Part shown: piece after piece, positions 37,521-48,500 of the stretch | Numbering within the stretch: position 1 is the first letter of the stretch | Layout: every line of letters starts with the position of its first letter | DNA from: Juglans regia | Taxonomy: Eukaryota; Streptophyta; Magnoliopsida; Fagales; Juglandaceae | Reading direction: 5' to 3' | DNA length: 64,000 bases | Assembly (NCBI RefSeq): GCF_001411555.2 | Contig: NC_049916.1 | Location: 6,962,389 to 7,026,388, forward strand | Position numbers and translations under genes: made by a program | Notes under the pieces: model-generated | Databases searched by the model: none | What the model was told of the DNA's origin: nothing | What the model saw: only the letters and a program-made list of their open reading frames with translations

Positions 37521-38060
37521 AGACCCCAAACCTTGAATTATCTCTTTGTGTGTGAATGATAAGGAGAAAAAATGTTTCGAGAGCTCTACCTAAGCCCGAG
37601 ATGTGTTTATATACACGGTCGTGTTGGTCCCCACTCTCTGTTGGTAGATCGTGGAGGGGTGTACGAGGCACCATGCTCGTGGTAGGTTTTCTCTCCTGTC
37701 ATGTCAGTCGTCGTCTTGTCACATTGTGCATGGGTCGCCAGTCTATCCCATATGGCAGGTAAGAGGTGGGAGGTGTGCGCACTACCTTATCCATAAAGGT
37801 GAGAGGACGCCTGGCCCTATCGTTGCATGTTGGCTTCCCAGATCATTTACTACAGCATGCTCGCTATCAGGCGATGTGGGTTGTAGTCTGAGCAAGTGAC
37901 GTGACCAATCATTGTATTTGAAGGGTCTCCTTGGGCTTAGCCCATCCCTCTTCCCTTTATCGATTTTGTATTGGGCCATCTACTAGCCGGATTGGGCCCT
38001 GAGAGGTTGGGGGGGACCCACTCAGCCCAAGGAAGGAGGTAAATCTTCTTCTCAATATCA
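37521..38060. other. GC-richer LTR-like block, unidentified
   Basis: Compositionally distinct (many G/C words such as GGTTGGGGGGGACCCACTC). Short frames on both strands show no conserved domain. It could be a solo LTR or a fragment of a larger retroelement. No terminal repeat pair was found in the window. Confidence 0.35.
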
Positions 38061-38225
38061 AAAAGGTAAATGAATTATATCTGATTTTCTTGTTGGACTA
38101 GGCCTTTCAAGACAAGCCGATCATTTACAACAAGGGAGATAAGATTGAAGAGAATAATTTGGATTTCTATGACAAGTGTCTTATTTAATGAAGAACTTGG
38201 CACAAAAGAAATGCTTTTAATTATA

Positions 38226-38405
38226 TTTAGGAGACGTTTGGATTCGAAGATGACTTGAGATGAGTTGAAATGGATTGTAAATAGTAATGAGATGAGTTGT
38301 GAATAGTAGTGAGATTTGTGAATTAAAGTTGCTGAATAGTAATAAATAGTAGTGAGATGAGTTGAGATGAACTGAGATGTCCTGCGAATCCAAACGTCTC
38401 CTAAA
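38226..38405. mobile_element. MITE with perfect 21-bp inverted repeats
   Basis: The left arm at 38226-38246 begins TTTAGGAGACGTTTGG. The right arm at 38385-38405 ends CCAAACGTCTCCTAAA, an exact inverse over 21 bp. The 180-bp body contains GATGAGTTGAGATGAACTGAGATG. It is the cleanest copy of the GTTTGGAT family here and probably the youngest. Confidence 0.88.
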
Positions 38406-38817
38406 GAAGTTCTATAGTTATAAATAGATTTTATAAAAGTAAATTCACAAATTAATATTACTTGATGTAGTACATTAGATCTATTTTATAATAAAAGTAG
38501 TATTACAATCTAATGTACTATGTTAAACCATATTAGTTTATAAATTTATTTTTGTGAGATGTTTTTGTGGCTAAAGTATTTCTTTTATACTTATACTTAT
38601 ATATGAAATGATAAATTTTATAGGGTCTTTATGTCAACATCAATCCATCTCTTGGCCCCCAACTCTTTAACCAAAAATTATTGGCATTTTAAAAATAACA
38701 AAGTCATATTTGCTTGGAAAAATATTGGGAGCAGCTACTGTTGGCAGCAACTACTTTTGCACACCCTACGTGGCATCATCTAAACTACACATATCTCAAT
38801 TTCAAAATTATTACCAG

Positions 38818-39232
38818 ACTGAGAGAGAAACGATGAGAGAGAAACGATGAGAGAGAGTGATGATGAGAGAGAGAGACCGAGATGAGAGAGAGTTGATGAG
38901 AGAGAGAATGAGATGAGAGAGAGAGCTGATGAGAGAGAGTGACGATAAGAGAGAGAGCGGAGATGAGAGAGAGAGTCGATAAGGGATGAGAGAGAGATCT
39001 TATGAGAGAGAGACTCGAGGAGGGAGAGAGAGACGATGAGAGAGAGAGAGAGAGAGACAATGAGGAATGAGAGAAAGAGTCGAGGAGAGAGAGACGATGA
39101 GAGAGAGATCTAATGGGAGAGAGAGTCGAGGAGAGAGAGAGAGCCGACACTGATGTGAGAGAGAGAGAGAGCTGATGAGAGAGAGAGAGATGTGAGAGAG
39201 ATGATGCAGAGAGAGAGAGGAAGAGAGAGAGG
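38818..39232. repeat. GATGAGAGAGAGA minisatellite
   Basis: About 415 bp of variable short units (GATGAGAGAGAGA, GACGATGAGAGAG, GTCGAGGAGAGAG, GATCTAATGGGAG). The purine strand is almost free of pyrimidines except in the T of GATG. The Ser/Leu-rich open frame on the minus strand (38785-39150) is a translation artefact of this repeat. Confidence 0.9.
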
Positions 39233-40960
39233 GGTAGAAGCCGTCTAGTGCATTTTATACCAAAAAAAATAAAAAAAATAAAACAAAAGGAACAAAAGCA
39301 GCCGCGTAGTGTGTAATGTGTGCACAGCTACAATGGTTGCTCTGTAGCAATACTCTATTTGCTTTAGACTGTAGATGGATCGAATCTTTTATTTATTATT
39401 TATTTTGGGAACACTCTCTCTTCTCTCGATATTTTCTTAAAATTGTCGTCAATTTTTTTCCCTCTAAATTTTTTCAGTCTTTGCTTTTTTGTTCTGCCCA
39501 GTCTCTTTCTCTATTCTCTCATATTTTCTCACAAAACTGCTTCTTATTTCTTGGGAGAACCTAACAGATTCACCGCTGCACCACCGACAATGGCTTCGTC
39601 TGGTTGTCGTGACACCACCACACCACCCTCTCTCTCTCTCTCTGATCCCGTGTGTTCTCTTCCTCTCCCAGTTCAAACAGGTATTTCTTCTTCCTCAACA
39701 CAAGCATTTCTCTCCCACATTTTATCTCTCTCTCCTAAAATTTGTGTGCTCTAACTCTCCCTCATTTTGTTGATTAATTTATCATTTGTTATATGGAGAG
39801 AAGTTTGGGATTGAGGATTTTGGGACTTATCATCTATGTTGATATTTTTGAGGTCTATTCGGGGTTTCTAAGGTCTGTGTTTGCATCTATGTTCCTTGCT
39901 TGGTGTTACAAAATTTAGGACTTACGAATTGGTTCAGTTCAATTGGATTTAGGGTTTTTTTGGCTAATTCTGGGGTTATTTTAGTTCTATGTGTACGTGT
40001 GGCACAAAGTTGTAGGAAGTGCAATTACTACAATTAAGAATGAATAGAAGTTGGGATATTAATTTTTTTTTTTTCTATTGGGGTTGGTACCGAACTGAAA
40101 TAGATTGTGGGAGATCTTTTCTTTGCAATTTTTATGCTCTGTTTTTGTTTAGAGCAGTGTGGAGTTATTTCTTGCAGTTAGGATTTCTTTTGCCTAGCAT
40201 AGGTGTATTAAATATCTTACATATTACTCTGGCATTCATCTTCTATTAAATATCTTGCCTAGCGTAGTGAAAGATTGTAAGAGTTGCAATGATTTTTTAA
40301 TTTTTTGACTCAACAAAAGTTATCATAGCTTTATAGTGAAAGATTGTAGAAAACTTGAATGAGAAATGATTACGTGTCATTGAGATTACTTAAAATTTGA
40401 GTTGTTGGACACCTATCATGAATTGAAATCATGCTTGCCTACCATGAAAAATATTAGAATTTCCATAAGATAAAGAATAAAAAATATAGATTTTGGGTAT
40501 CCGAATCTAAATTTAGCTAAAAGAAATGACAGTATTTATTTCTTCCTGGAGTGTTTAGTGTCTGTTATTTGTTATATTTTTACTCTGGAGTGTACAATGT
40601 TCAATATCTATTATTTGTTATGTTTTTTGTGAAGTGGTTTGCATTTACTTGATTTTTCCATAAAAATTGAATGAAGATTTATATTGCACAAGACAGTTAT
40701 GCATATTTTATCTTAGATATTTGATACTAGTGTTAGAATTTAGCTCTTTGATGATTGTGGTTGTAAAAACAAAAGTTAGCTGACATAATTTTCATGTGTT
40801 GTTGAAGGGGTTCTCCTCACTTCATGGCTTCATGAGATTTGGTTATTTTGCATGATTGTAGTGTTATTGTTGTCTTTATCTTGTTGATGATGACATGATT
40901 TCTTCTTATTTACTCGATTAGAGACTGATTAGCTAGCAAGATTTTCTAACTGAGAAATGA
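39233..40960 (+). other. Transcript-like region without an identified product
   Basis: A pyrimidine-rich leader-like stretch (39410-39560) is followed by an ATG in good context (39590, MASSGCRDTTTPP) and a donor-like CAG/GTATTTC at 39679-39685. This resembles a first exon, but no downstream exon with a recognisable domain was found up to 41 kb. It could be a non-coding RNA, the first exon of an unannotated gene, or a repeat-borne sequence. Confidence 0.3.
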
Positions 40961-41128
40961 TACTTGCAGTCGTGAGTGTGCAAACGTCGTACAATCGCTT
41001 TGAAAAAAGTAAATAAATATGAGACCCATATGAAAAAAAATTAATTTTTTATGAGTAAACTCCACTATTTTTCAAAGCGACTGCACGACGTTTGCGCATT
41101 CCATGACTATATGTAGCATTACTCTTTC
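40955..41128. mobile_element. Foldback MITE
   Basis: Left arm GAGTGTGCAAACGTCGTAC...CGCTTTGAAAAAAGT and right arm CTATTTTTCAAAGCG...CACGACGTTTGCGCATTC are inverse copies around AATTAATTTTTT. Ends near AGCATTACTC. Related to 26178-26345 and 36322-36500. Confidence 0.75.
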
Positions 41129-41740
41129 TAATTTATTGATTTCTCAGCTGGTAGATTAGTAGTGCTTTTTTTTTTTTTAATTTTATATATATATATATAT
41201 ATATTTTACTTTTCTCCAAATACTATGATTCTACTAAATACTAGGATTCTAGCTAATTCCTACAGAACCAATTTTTCTAACAGTTATAAATTATTACTGG
41301 ACTGAAAGTCATCAATCATAGACAATAACTTAATTATATCTCCACCCATGATTATTTCTTTGTAGTACTTGATCTGGTTTTAAAAGTAAAATAAATGGAT
41401 ATTTGACTAATATGTAAACTCTATTGCGATACTTTGTTTTAGCTTAACCCAAGAGTGAAACTCAAAATCCAACCACTCCCTTACACTTGCTGCTTGTCCT
41501 TTGGCAGCATGCTAGAATCCCATTGACATGCTTCTGTACTTCTTCATTATACTAGATGTGGGTAGCACAAACATTATGATATATGTTATAAGGGATTGGA
41601 CCCAGGCTGTGAACATATACATTTTATGATTATTTTTTTAGGGGAGATGTTATTTCGTCTGATGACCATTAGCAAAGTATATGCTTCTTTTGTAACGAGT
41701 CATGAAATTCCTTTCATGTATGGCTTAAGAGTCTATCCTT

Positions 41741-41936
41741 AGGTTGTGTTTGGATGTTGAAGTGAGTTGAGTTGAGTTGAGATGATAAAATATTGTTAGA
41801 ATATTATTTTTTAATATTATTATTATTTTAGGATTTGAAAAAGTTGAATTGTTTATTATATTTTGTGTTGAGATTTGAAAAAATTGTAATGATAAGTTGA
41901 GATGAGTTGAGAGTAGTTTATGTTCCAAACGCACCA
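41741..41936. mobile_element. MITE of the GTTTGGAT family
   Basis: Left end AGGTTGTGTTTGGATGTTGAAG; right end TTTATGTTCCAAACGCACC, an imperfect inverse. Internal ATATTGTTAGAATATTATTTTTTAATATTATT is shared with the copies at 46155 and 62713. Confidence 0.8.
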
Positions 41937-42379
41937 ATCTCCTTTGCAGGTACTACTTATAATACTCAAAGTGGTTGGCCGATATTGTTGAAGCTCTTTG
42001 ATAACTGTGTTTTGTGTTGCTGTTATGTGTTGTTGGAAGTGAAGATTTATGCGGATATTTTTTGTAACTTAATATGTGGATGTAACTTTGTAAATTTACG
42101 TGGATGTGATTTTGTTGTGCTACTGTTGTTGTAACTTAGCACATGGATGTAACTTAGTATGTGTTGTTGGAAGTACAAATTTATGTGGACGTTGTGTGTA
42201 ACTTAGTATGTTGTTGTAATGGTAGACTTTTTTGAGTTGTTTTTTGTAACTTAGTATGGTGCAAATTAATGTCAAACCGATTGTTGTTGTGTCTATTTCT
42301 TTAGACTGTCTTTTTTGTAACTTAGAATTTGACATGATTTAAACATTTGTGATTATTAGCATAAATGACCATTGAAAAT

Positions 42380-42592
42380 ATAATTTTTTAAACAATAATT
42401 TAATTAGAATGTGATTATTAAGTAACATATAATCGGTAGAAATATAAAATATGACAAAAATAAACTAAATAAAAAATTATTAAAAAATAATAAAAAAATA
42501 ATATTTTATTATTATAAAGAGGGTAAAATATTTTATTTAATTTTTAACTTTCACCTCATTTCATCTCAACTTACTATCCAAACCACCTTTAA
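42380..42592. mobile_element. MITE of the GTTTGGAT family, partial
   Basis: Only the right end is clear: CATTTCATCTCAACTTACTATCCAAACCACC, preceded by an AT-only core. The left boundary is uncertain. Confidence 0.45.
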
Positions 42593-43125
42593 TCACAAAA
42601 AGTCTATAATTGGTAGCACTTATATAATGTTTCTATCTCTCTAAAATTCGATCGTGAAATAGCAATTTTTAATTTATTTGAAAGCATTAACTTGAGTATA
42701 AGATCTTAGATCGAGTTGAAACTATATGAGAATCTCAACAAGTCCATAATTGGTAGCATCATTTAACGTGTCTATCTCTCTTTTGAACTAGACTATTTAA
42801 TTTGATTAGATAATTAGAGAGAATCTATATTTTTTTAATCACATCGCTTCATAGTGAAAGAAGCAAGCAATACATTTCTTTTGTCTTGTATGAACATACA
42901 TTTTAGAGGGATAAAATATCTCAGATCCATAATGAGTTCTAGGATCAATCCAAGGGGGAGGGTCTCTTGAAGCGGAAAGAAATAAAGAATAAATGAGGTG
43001 ACAAATGTTGAGGAAGGAGAAGAGTGTCGGGAGAAAAAGTAGAGATATGAAGTAAATGAGAGAAGATGAGACATAAAGTAATAGAGGAGCATAGGATAAA
43101 GGAGGCTTCCAGATAACTTTTTGGA

Positions 43126-43510
43126 GGAGGGACGAACTTCAACTTCTTTAGCCTTTTCAACCTCACGACAGGAATTCCAACGATGAGATATTTACTAGAA
43201 AATAGAGCTCAGATCTCTATTGTACAACAATGATGAAAGATTGTAAAATAATTATATTATAGTAGATTCTCATCTCTCCAAATCCCGTAAACGTAGGCAT
43301 TATGTCGAACTACATAAATCTGTATGTCTCTGTCTCTTTATTTTTTCTATATTTATTTACTGCTCACTGTCATAAATGTACGTGCAAATCCTGTACAGTC
43401 ACACTGGTCCACCGTCGGGGGCTCTACACAGTACTGATCAAAGCCTGAATAGTCTCAAAGGGGCTGTGAATGACTTTTTTTTCATTTCCGACTTGTTGCG
43501 CTATTTTTAA
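43126..43510 (+). repeat. LTR-like repeat, copy A
   Basis: Colinear with 57890-58283. Shared blocks include CCTCACGA, CTCTATTGT.CA, GACTGTAAAATA-like, ACGTAGG, CGAACTACATAAATC, CTCTGTCTC...TTTTTTC, TGTACAGTCACACTGGTCC and GGGGGCTC. The layout (a poly-Y region, then GTAGG, then ACATAAATC and a T-rich run) resembles the R/U5 part of a plant LTR. No coding, no target duplication determined. Confidence 0.6.
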
Positions 43511-44049
43511 GTATTAACATATTTAATACATGGTAGAATCCAACCAAGTGAAAAGGGAAACGAAAAAAATAATTCCATTATGAACCTATATTTGAAATTC
43601 CCCAATCTGATTAAAAATAAAAACAAAGCTTGATGGGCAGTAGAAATTCCATTAGATCATTAATTTCATGGAATCTAATAGCGATATGGAAATAAAAATA
43701 AACTCATACTAATTTGGTCATTTAATAAGGCTAATGTGATTAAAGAGCCCGTCAACAAATAATAACTTTCGATGATTGAAGTGAAAATACAACATTTATA
43801 AAATCATTGACATGAAAATATATTATAAGATTACGAGTAATATTAAATACAATTTAGGGGTACAGATTTCGCATGTTTCCTTTGAAGATCCATTATCAGA
43901 AAGTAGTTTTTTTAATGTAAATTTAAAATTTATCTGTTTTTTAAAAAGAAAGTGCACAAGACGGGACCTGCATACACTAAACAATACAAATCATTTCCAT
44001 AAGACTTGTCACATAGTTTCAACTTTCAGTAGCTTTGGAAGACATCCCA

Positions 44050-44363
44050 TCTTATTTTATTTTATCTAATTTTTTTTCTAAACATCATTCAAATATAAAA
44101 TCTTTTCAATTTTAAATCTTTAATTTTTTTATCTAATTATTACAAATTTTTCAAGCTTCTAAACAAAACACAAAAAATAATTCAACTTTTTCAAATTTCA
44201 AAATAAAAATAATATTAAAAAATTATATTCTAACAATATTTTAATTTTATCTCTCATTTCTTAAAATTTCATAAAACATTATAACTCAAACGTTTTCACT
44301 ACTATTTACAAACCATTTCACTATTATTCATAATTCTTTCATCTCATCTAATTCCCAAACATT
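44050..44363. mobile_element. AT-rich MITE-like block
   Basis: Contains CATCCCATCTTATTTTATTTTATC, AATAATTCAACTTTTTCAAATTTC and ends CATCTCATCTAATTCCCAAACATTC. It shares core words with the GTTTGGAT family. It abuts the next copy. Confidence 0.45.
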
Positions 44364-44365
44364 CT

Positions 44366-44836
44366 GGCTCCGTTTGGAAGTTGGATTGAATTGAAATAAA
44401 CTCAGTTTAGTCTAATTTTAAGCTGAGTCTAATATCCAAGTATCAAACTTTCAAATTACTAAACTCATCTCAACTCAAAACTTTTTTACATGTGAGACTC
44501 ACAACTTTTTTTAACTCAACACCTCTTTACAAGCGAGACTTACAACTTTTTTCAAATTCTCATAAATATAAACTCATCTAAACTTTCAAAGACATCTAAA
44601 CTCTTCTCAAGTAGGCTCCATAAAACCTATTTTACTATCTCAACTCATTACTATTCATATAAGACTCAATCCATCTCAACTAAACTCAACATCCCAATAA
44701 AAATTTAAAATACCTGAAGTATTATTAATATTCATTATTTTTTATTACTATTTAATATTCTATTATTAATTTTTTATTACTTTATTATTATTATTCACAA
44801 TTCATCCCAACACTTCTTACTGTCCAAATGCAACTC
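44366..44836. mobile_element. Long MITE of the GTTTGGAT family
   Basis: Left end GGCTCCGTTTGGAAGTTGG; right end TTACTGTCCAAATGCAACTC. Includes CTCAACACCTCTTTACAAGCGAG, found inverted in the copy at 53104-53440 (GTAAAGAGGTTTTGAGTTGAG). Confidence 0.65.
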
Positions 44837-44899
44837 AGAAATTTCTTTCCGGAACACCCCATATTTAAGGCTGGCACGAGTACAACCCGTTTCCTTGTT

Positions 44900-45211
44900 A
44901 CCCAAGGCATAAGTTTCAAATTCCACTACTGATTATCTTCGTTAGAACATAGGCCTATGTCAACTTGTAGCGTAAGACATACTCCAACGGATTACTTACG
45001 TGTCAGAAACCAGGAGGAGCTGCGCACACAGCTCATGAAGCGCATGCGAGTCATCCCAGTCCCACGCCGACTGTGTCTGTTTACTTTCCTTGGTTTGCCT
45101 CTTCCTCTTCCTCTTCCTTTCCCTCTCCCTCTCACTAAAGAGCCTTTTCCTTTCCTACCTTTCTTAAACCCCAGAAGCTAGACCACCCCCATTTCATCTG
45201 TTCACATACAG
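44900..45211 (+). promoter_or_regulatory. GMI1-like gene 5' leader exon with an upstream ORF
   Basis: A pyrimidine-rich stretch (CTTCCTCTTCCTCTTCC at about 45102) ends at a good donor CACATACAG/GTATGA (45211/45212). The matching acceptor CTTACAG lies at 45567, three bases before the start codon. The intervening 356 bp would be a leader intron. A 74-codon ATG frame (44957-45181) would be an upstream ORF if transcription begins before it. The leader start is not determined. Confidence 0.5.
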
Positions 45212-45569
45212 GTATGAACTTTGAACTTTCTTCATCACTTTCTTTCTATCTGAACTAATGTTTGCATCTTTTTTAATATTGTACATGTGCGTAATATACA
45301 TCGACATCGACATGTATATGTTATTTGTGTCTGTCGCTGTGTGCGACTTTTTATATAGCTTTTTAGACGTCTGTGTATACATCTTTTTTAATACGCGTGT
45401 ACACATGCACAGGTATCTGTGCATGTATTTATGTGCATGATTTATAAGTCTGTTATTTGGATTTTGAAACTTGGCTTGAGCAGCTCTTGTTTTTTTCCCT
45501 TTTTTTATTTTCTTCAAAATGATATGGAATCTCCTTCATTTGGGGTTTGGTGTTTACTCTCTTACAGCC

Positions 45570-48500
45570 ATGGAACCAGATACGGGGTACCGGAGGGCAA
45601 AGGCGAATAAGAGGCAACTGGTGGAACTCTATGACGAAGATGATGGTATTGACACGGTGTATAGGTTCAAAGTCCTATTACCAAATGGCACTAGTATAGG
45701 ACTAACAGTGAGGGATATTCCTCTCCCTGAAATGCCTTTCGGGGACTTCATTAATTTGGTGAAAAATGAATACTTCCGAGCTCGTAAGCTGAATGAATCA
45801 ATGAAGCAGAAAAGAAAAATAGATTGGGAGGGTGATCGCTTTTATCTTGAGGACGTGAACGGTGTAAAGATCAGAGACTCGATTAAATTAAAAGATTTTA
45901 AGCCCCATAGTTGTCACATTTTACAGCTTCATGTGAGTATGAGTTGCATTAGTATTCATGTTGTTTGGTTGCTTTAGAATTGTGGGGAAGGAAAGGAAGG
46001 AAATGGACGCACTGGGATCTTTTATGTACTGGGAAAATTGAGATAAACAATGAATCGAGCCAAGTACATATTTATAATTGCTTACTTTAGTTTACTTATA
46101 AAAAAATAATTGCTTACTTGAGTTGAGCTTTTTGAGTTTTGGCGTTTGGATATTAGGCCCGTTTGGATTTAGATACGAGTTGAGATAATTTGAGATGATT
46201 TTAGATAAGTTAAATAAAATATTGTTAGAATATTATTATTATTTTGGAATTTAAAAAAGTTGAATTATTTATTATATTTTATGTGAGAATTTGAGAAAGT
46301 TGTAATGATGAGATGAGATGAGTTTCAATCATAAATAAAATCCCCCCTTTTTGTAGATAGTAATATACATAAATGAAAAATGATATAGACGTGATCACTT
46401 GGTTGTTTTGATCATTTGGTTTTCCTTGGTGATGCATTTGCTTGTTTTTTTACTTTCTTAGGATGGCTCTGGTGTGATGGCCAATACTTTTGAGGTTAGT
46501 AGCCCGATTTGGATGCTCATTCGTGCATCATTGCCATAATTTTTAAATTATGAGTTCCAAAACTGTTTTGCCATTAGTTAGTGATGAACTTTTTGGGTTT
46601 GCAGAATATGTGGGACTTGACACCAGATACCGATTTGTTAATGGAATTACCAGAGGAATACACTTTTGAAACTGCCCTTGCAGATTTGATTGTGAGTTGT
46701 CCAATACCGTTGAAAATTTTATCTGAATGTGCTCGATCGTTTTGCCTATTACTTGCTTACACTCGGCCACTCATTTTCCAGGATAATTCCTTGCAAGCGG
46801 TATGGTCTAACCGTAAAAATGAAAGAAGGCTGATCAGGTAGGACATTACTATTATAAAAAATATGGTTTTCTAGGTTTTTTGGGCAGAAATTAAGTTAAT
46901 CAATTGCTCGATTTGTATTAAAAAAAAATTAAATAAATAGTCTGAAAGTACGAGTTTGAATGACCCAATTGTCCATTAGGCTAATTCAGCCTGCAAACTA
47001 GATGTTGCTTATGCCGTATGGTGTATTTTTTTTTTTAATTAATTCCCTGGATTTTATATCCTCTATTGTAAAACACTTGGAATTGAATCTCAGTTTCTTG
47101 GAAATAATGGAAAGTTTGTTTCCTGTGCCTCCTAGTTGATTACTTTGAATCCCTTCGTTCTGTCATTAAAGATAATTCAGAGGACCACACTCATTCAACC
47201 TTGATAATTGGTAATGTGAGAAGAATCTTTGTTTGGACTTAATATCTTACTATTAGAATTGGCAATATATTTGGAACTAGAGAGATTTGTTGAGTTAAAA
47301 TCTAAATTGGAAGTTCTTTTATCTACTTTCTTGTTGCTAGTAATCCTTTGTTTCATCTGTCAGTTGGATGGTCATTTTGTTTGTTTTACATGATCCTTTG
47401 ATTTTTCTTAAGCTGCTATTGCTGCACTTACACATACTGTTTTTTCTATAATTTGCTGCACTTGAGCATATAGTCTTCAATAATCACTTTGTTATGTTTG
47501 TTTTTTGTTTCCAGTGTGAATATTGCCAGCGATGATAGCATTTCTATTTTTGATACCGGCCCTGGAATGGATGGCAGTAATGAAAACTCTATAGTGAAGT
47601 GGTGTGTGATATCAGTCTTCCTTCACAAACTTTCAAGATTACTGTTCGGCAAATAATTTTCCTCTCTTCTTGGCCAAAACAGAAAGTTTGGGCGCATTGA
47701 AGGATGGATGGGCAAATTTTAGATATAATTTATAAAGCTTATATTTGCATTAAGAGTCTTCTAGTGGCACGCTAGTGAAATTCACATTTTTTCCCCTGCA
47801 TCTTCATTAAACTGATTGAGTAATTTTCTTGAATTGCTTTTTTTGTTTAATTGTGATTCCTTCTAGAATAGGGAGACCTCGAGAATTGAGAAAGGCACCT
47901 TCCTAGAAATGGGAATGAATTTTAGTCAAAACGAAGGAAAGATATAGTAATCTTTGAGGATCCCAAGGGTTAGCATAGTTTGTTGGGGGTATCAAGCCTC
48001 ATGACCTCGAGGCCAACCTCACTCATCCATAAAAAAAGAAATAAAAAGAATTGGCAAGGAATGCGAAAACCTCAAGGACCTGTACTCTACGTTGGTTGTT
48101 TTCAGCAAATCTTTATGGCAGTGAGGTCATGGGTTCTAAGAATAGCATATAATGCTAAATCAACGTTGTAGAGATTCATTAAGTAATTACCTGAAAATGT
48201 TATGTCTGTAATGGTCTATGTTTATACAACTTTCATTTACTATTTCCTGGCCGCGTCATTTGAAAAAAACTTTCATAGTCAACTACTATGCAGGTGCTTT
48301 TTAATATAATCCAATTTCCACAAAAGGTTGACATAATTATTTTATCTTATTTTTCTGATTTGTCCATGGCTAATATGTTCGTCCATCCTATTTAGGGGAA
48401 AGATGGGTGCCTCCCTTCACAGATCCTCAAAAGGACAGGCAATTGGGGGAAAACCTCCATACTTGAGGGTAAGATAAAAAAACAACCTTGTACTACTTAG

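Noticed and set aside
38785..39150. 121-codon Ser/Leu-rich open frame on the minus strand
   Set aside because: Entirely made by the GA-rich minisatellite; a translation artefact.
38818..39232. Regular short repeats considered as a CRISPR array
   Set aside because: Units are variable low-complexity purine repeats without spacers in a plant genome.
30100..44900. Searched for a further conserved gene in the 15-kb gap
   Set aside because: Only MITEs, microsatellites and short frames without domain signatures were seen; a non-coding or lineage-specific gene cannot be excluded.
45194..45517. 107-codon minus-strand frame over the GMI1 leader intron
   Set aside because: Low-complexity basic/tyrosine-rich translation of an AT-rich intron; antisense to a well-supported gene start.
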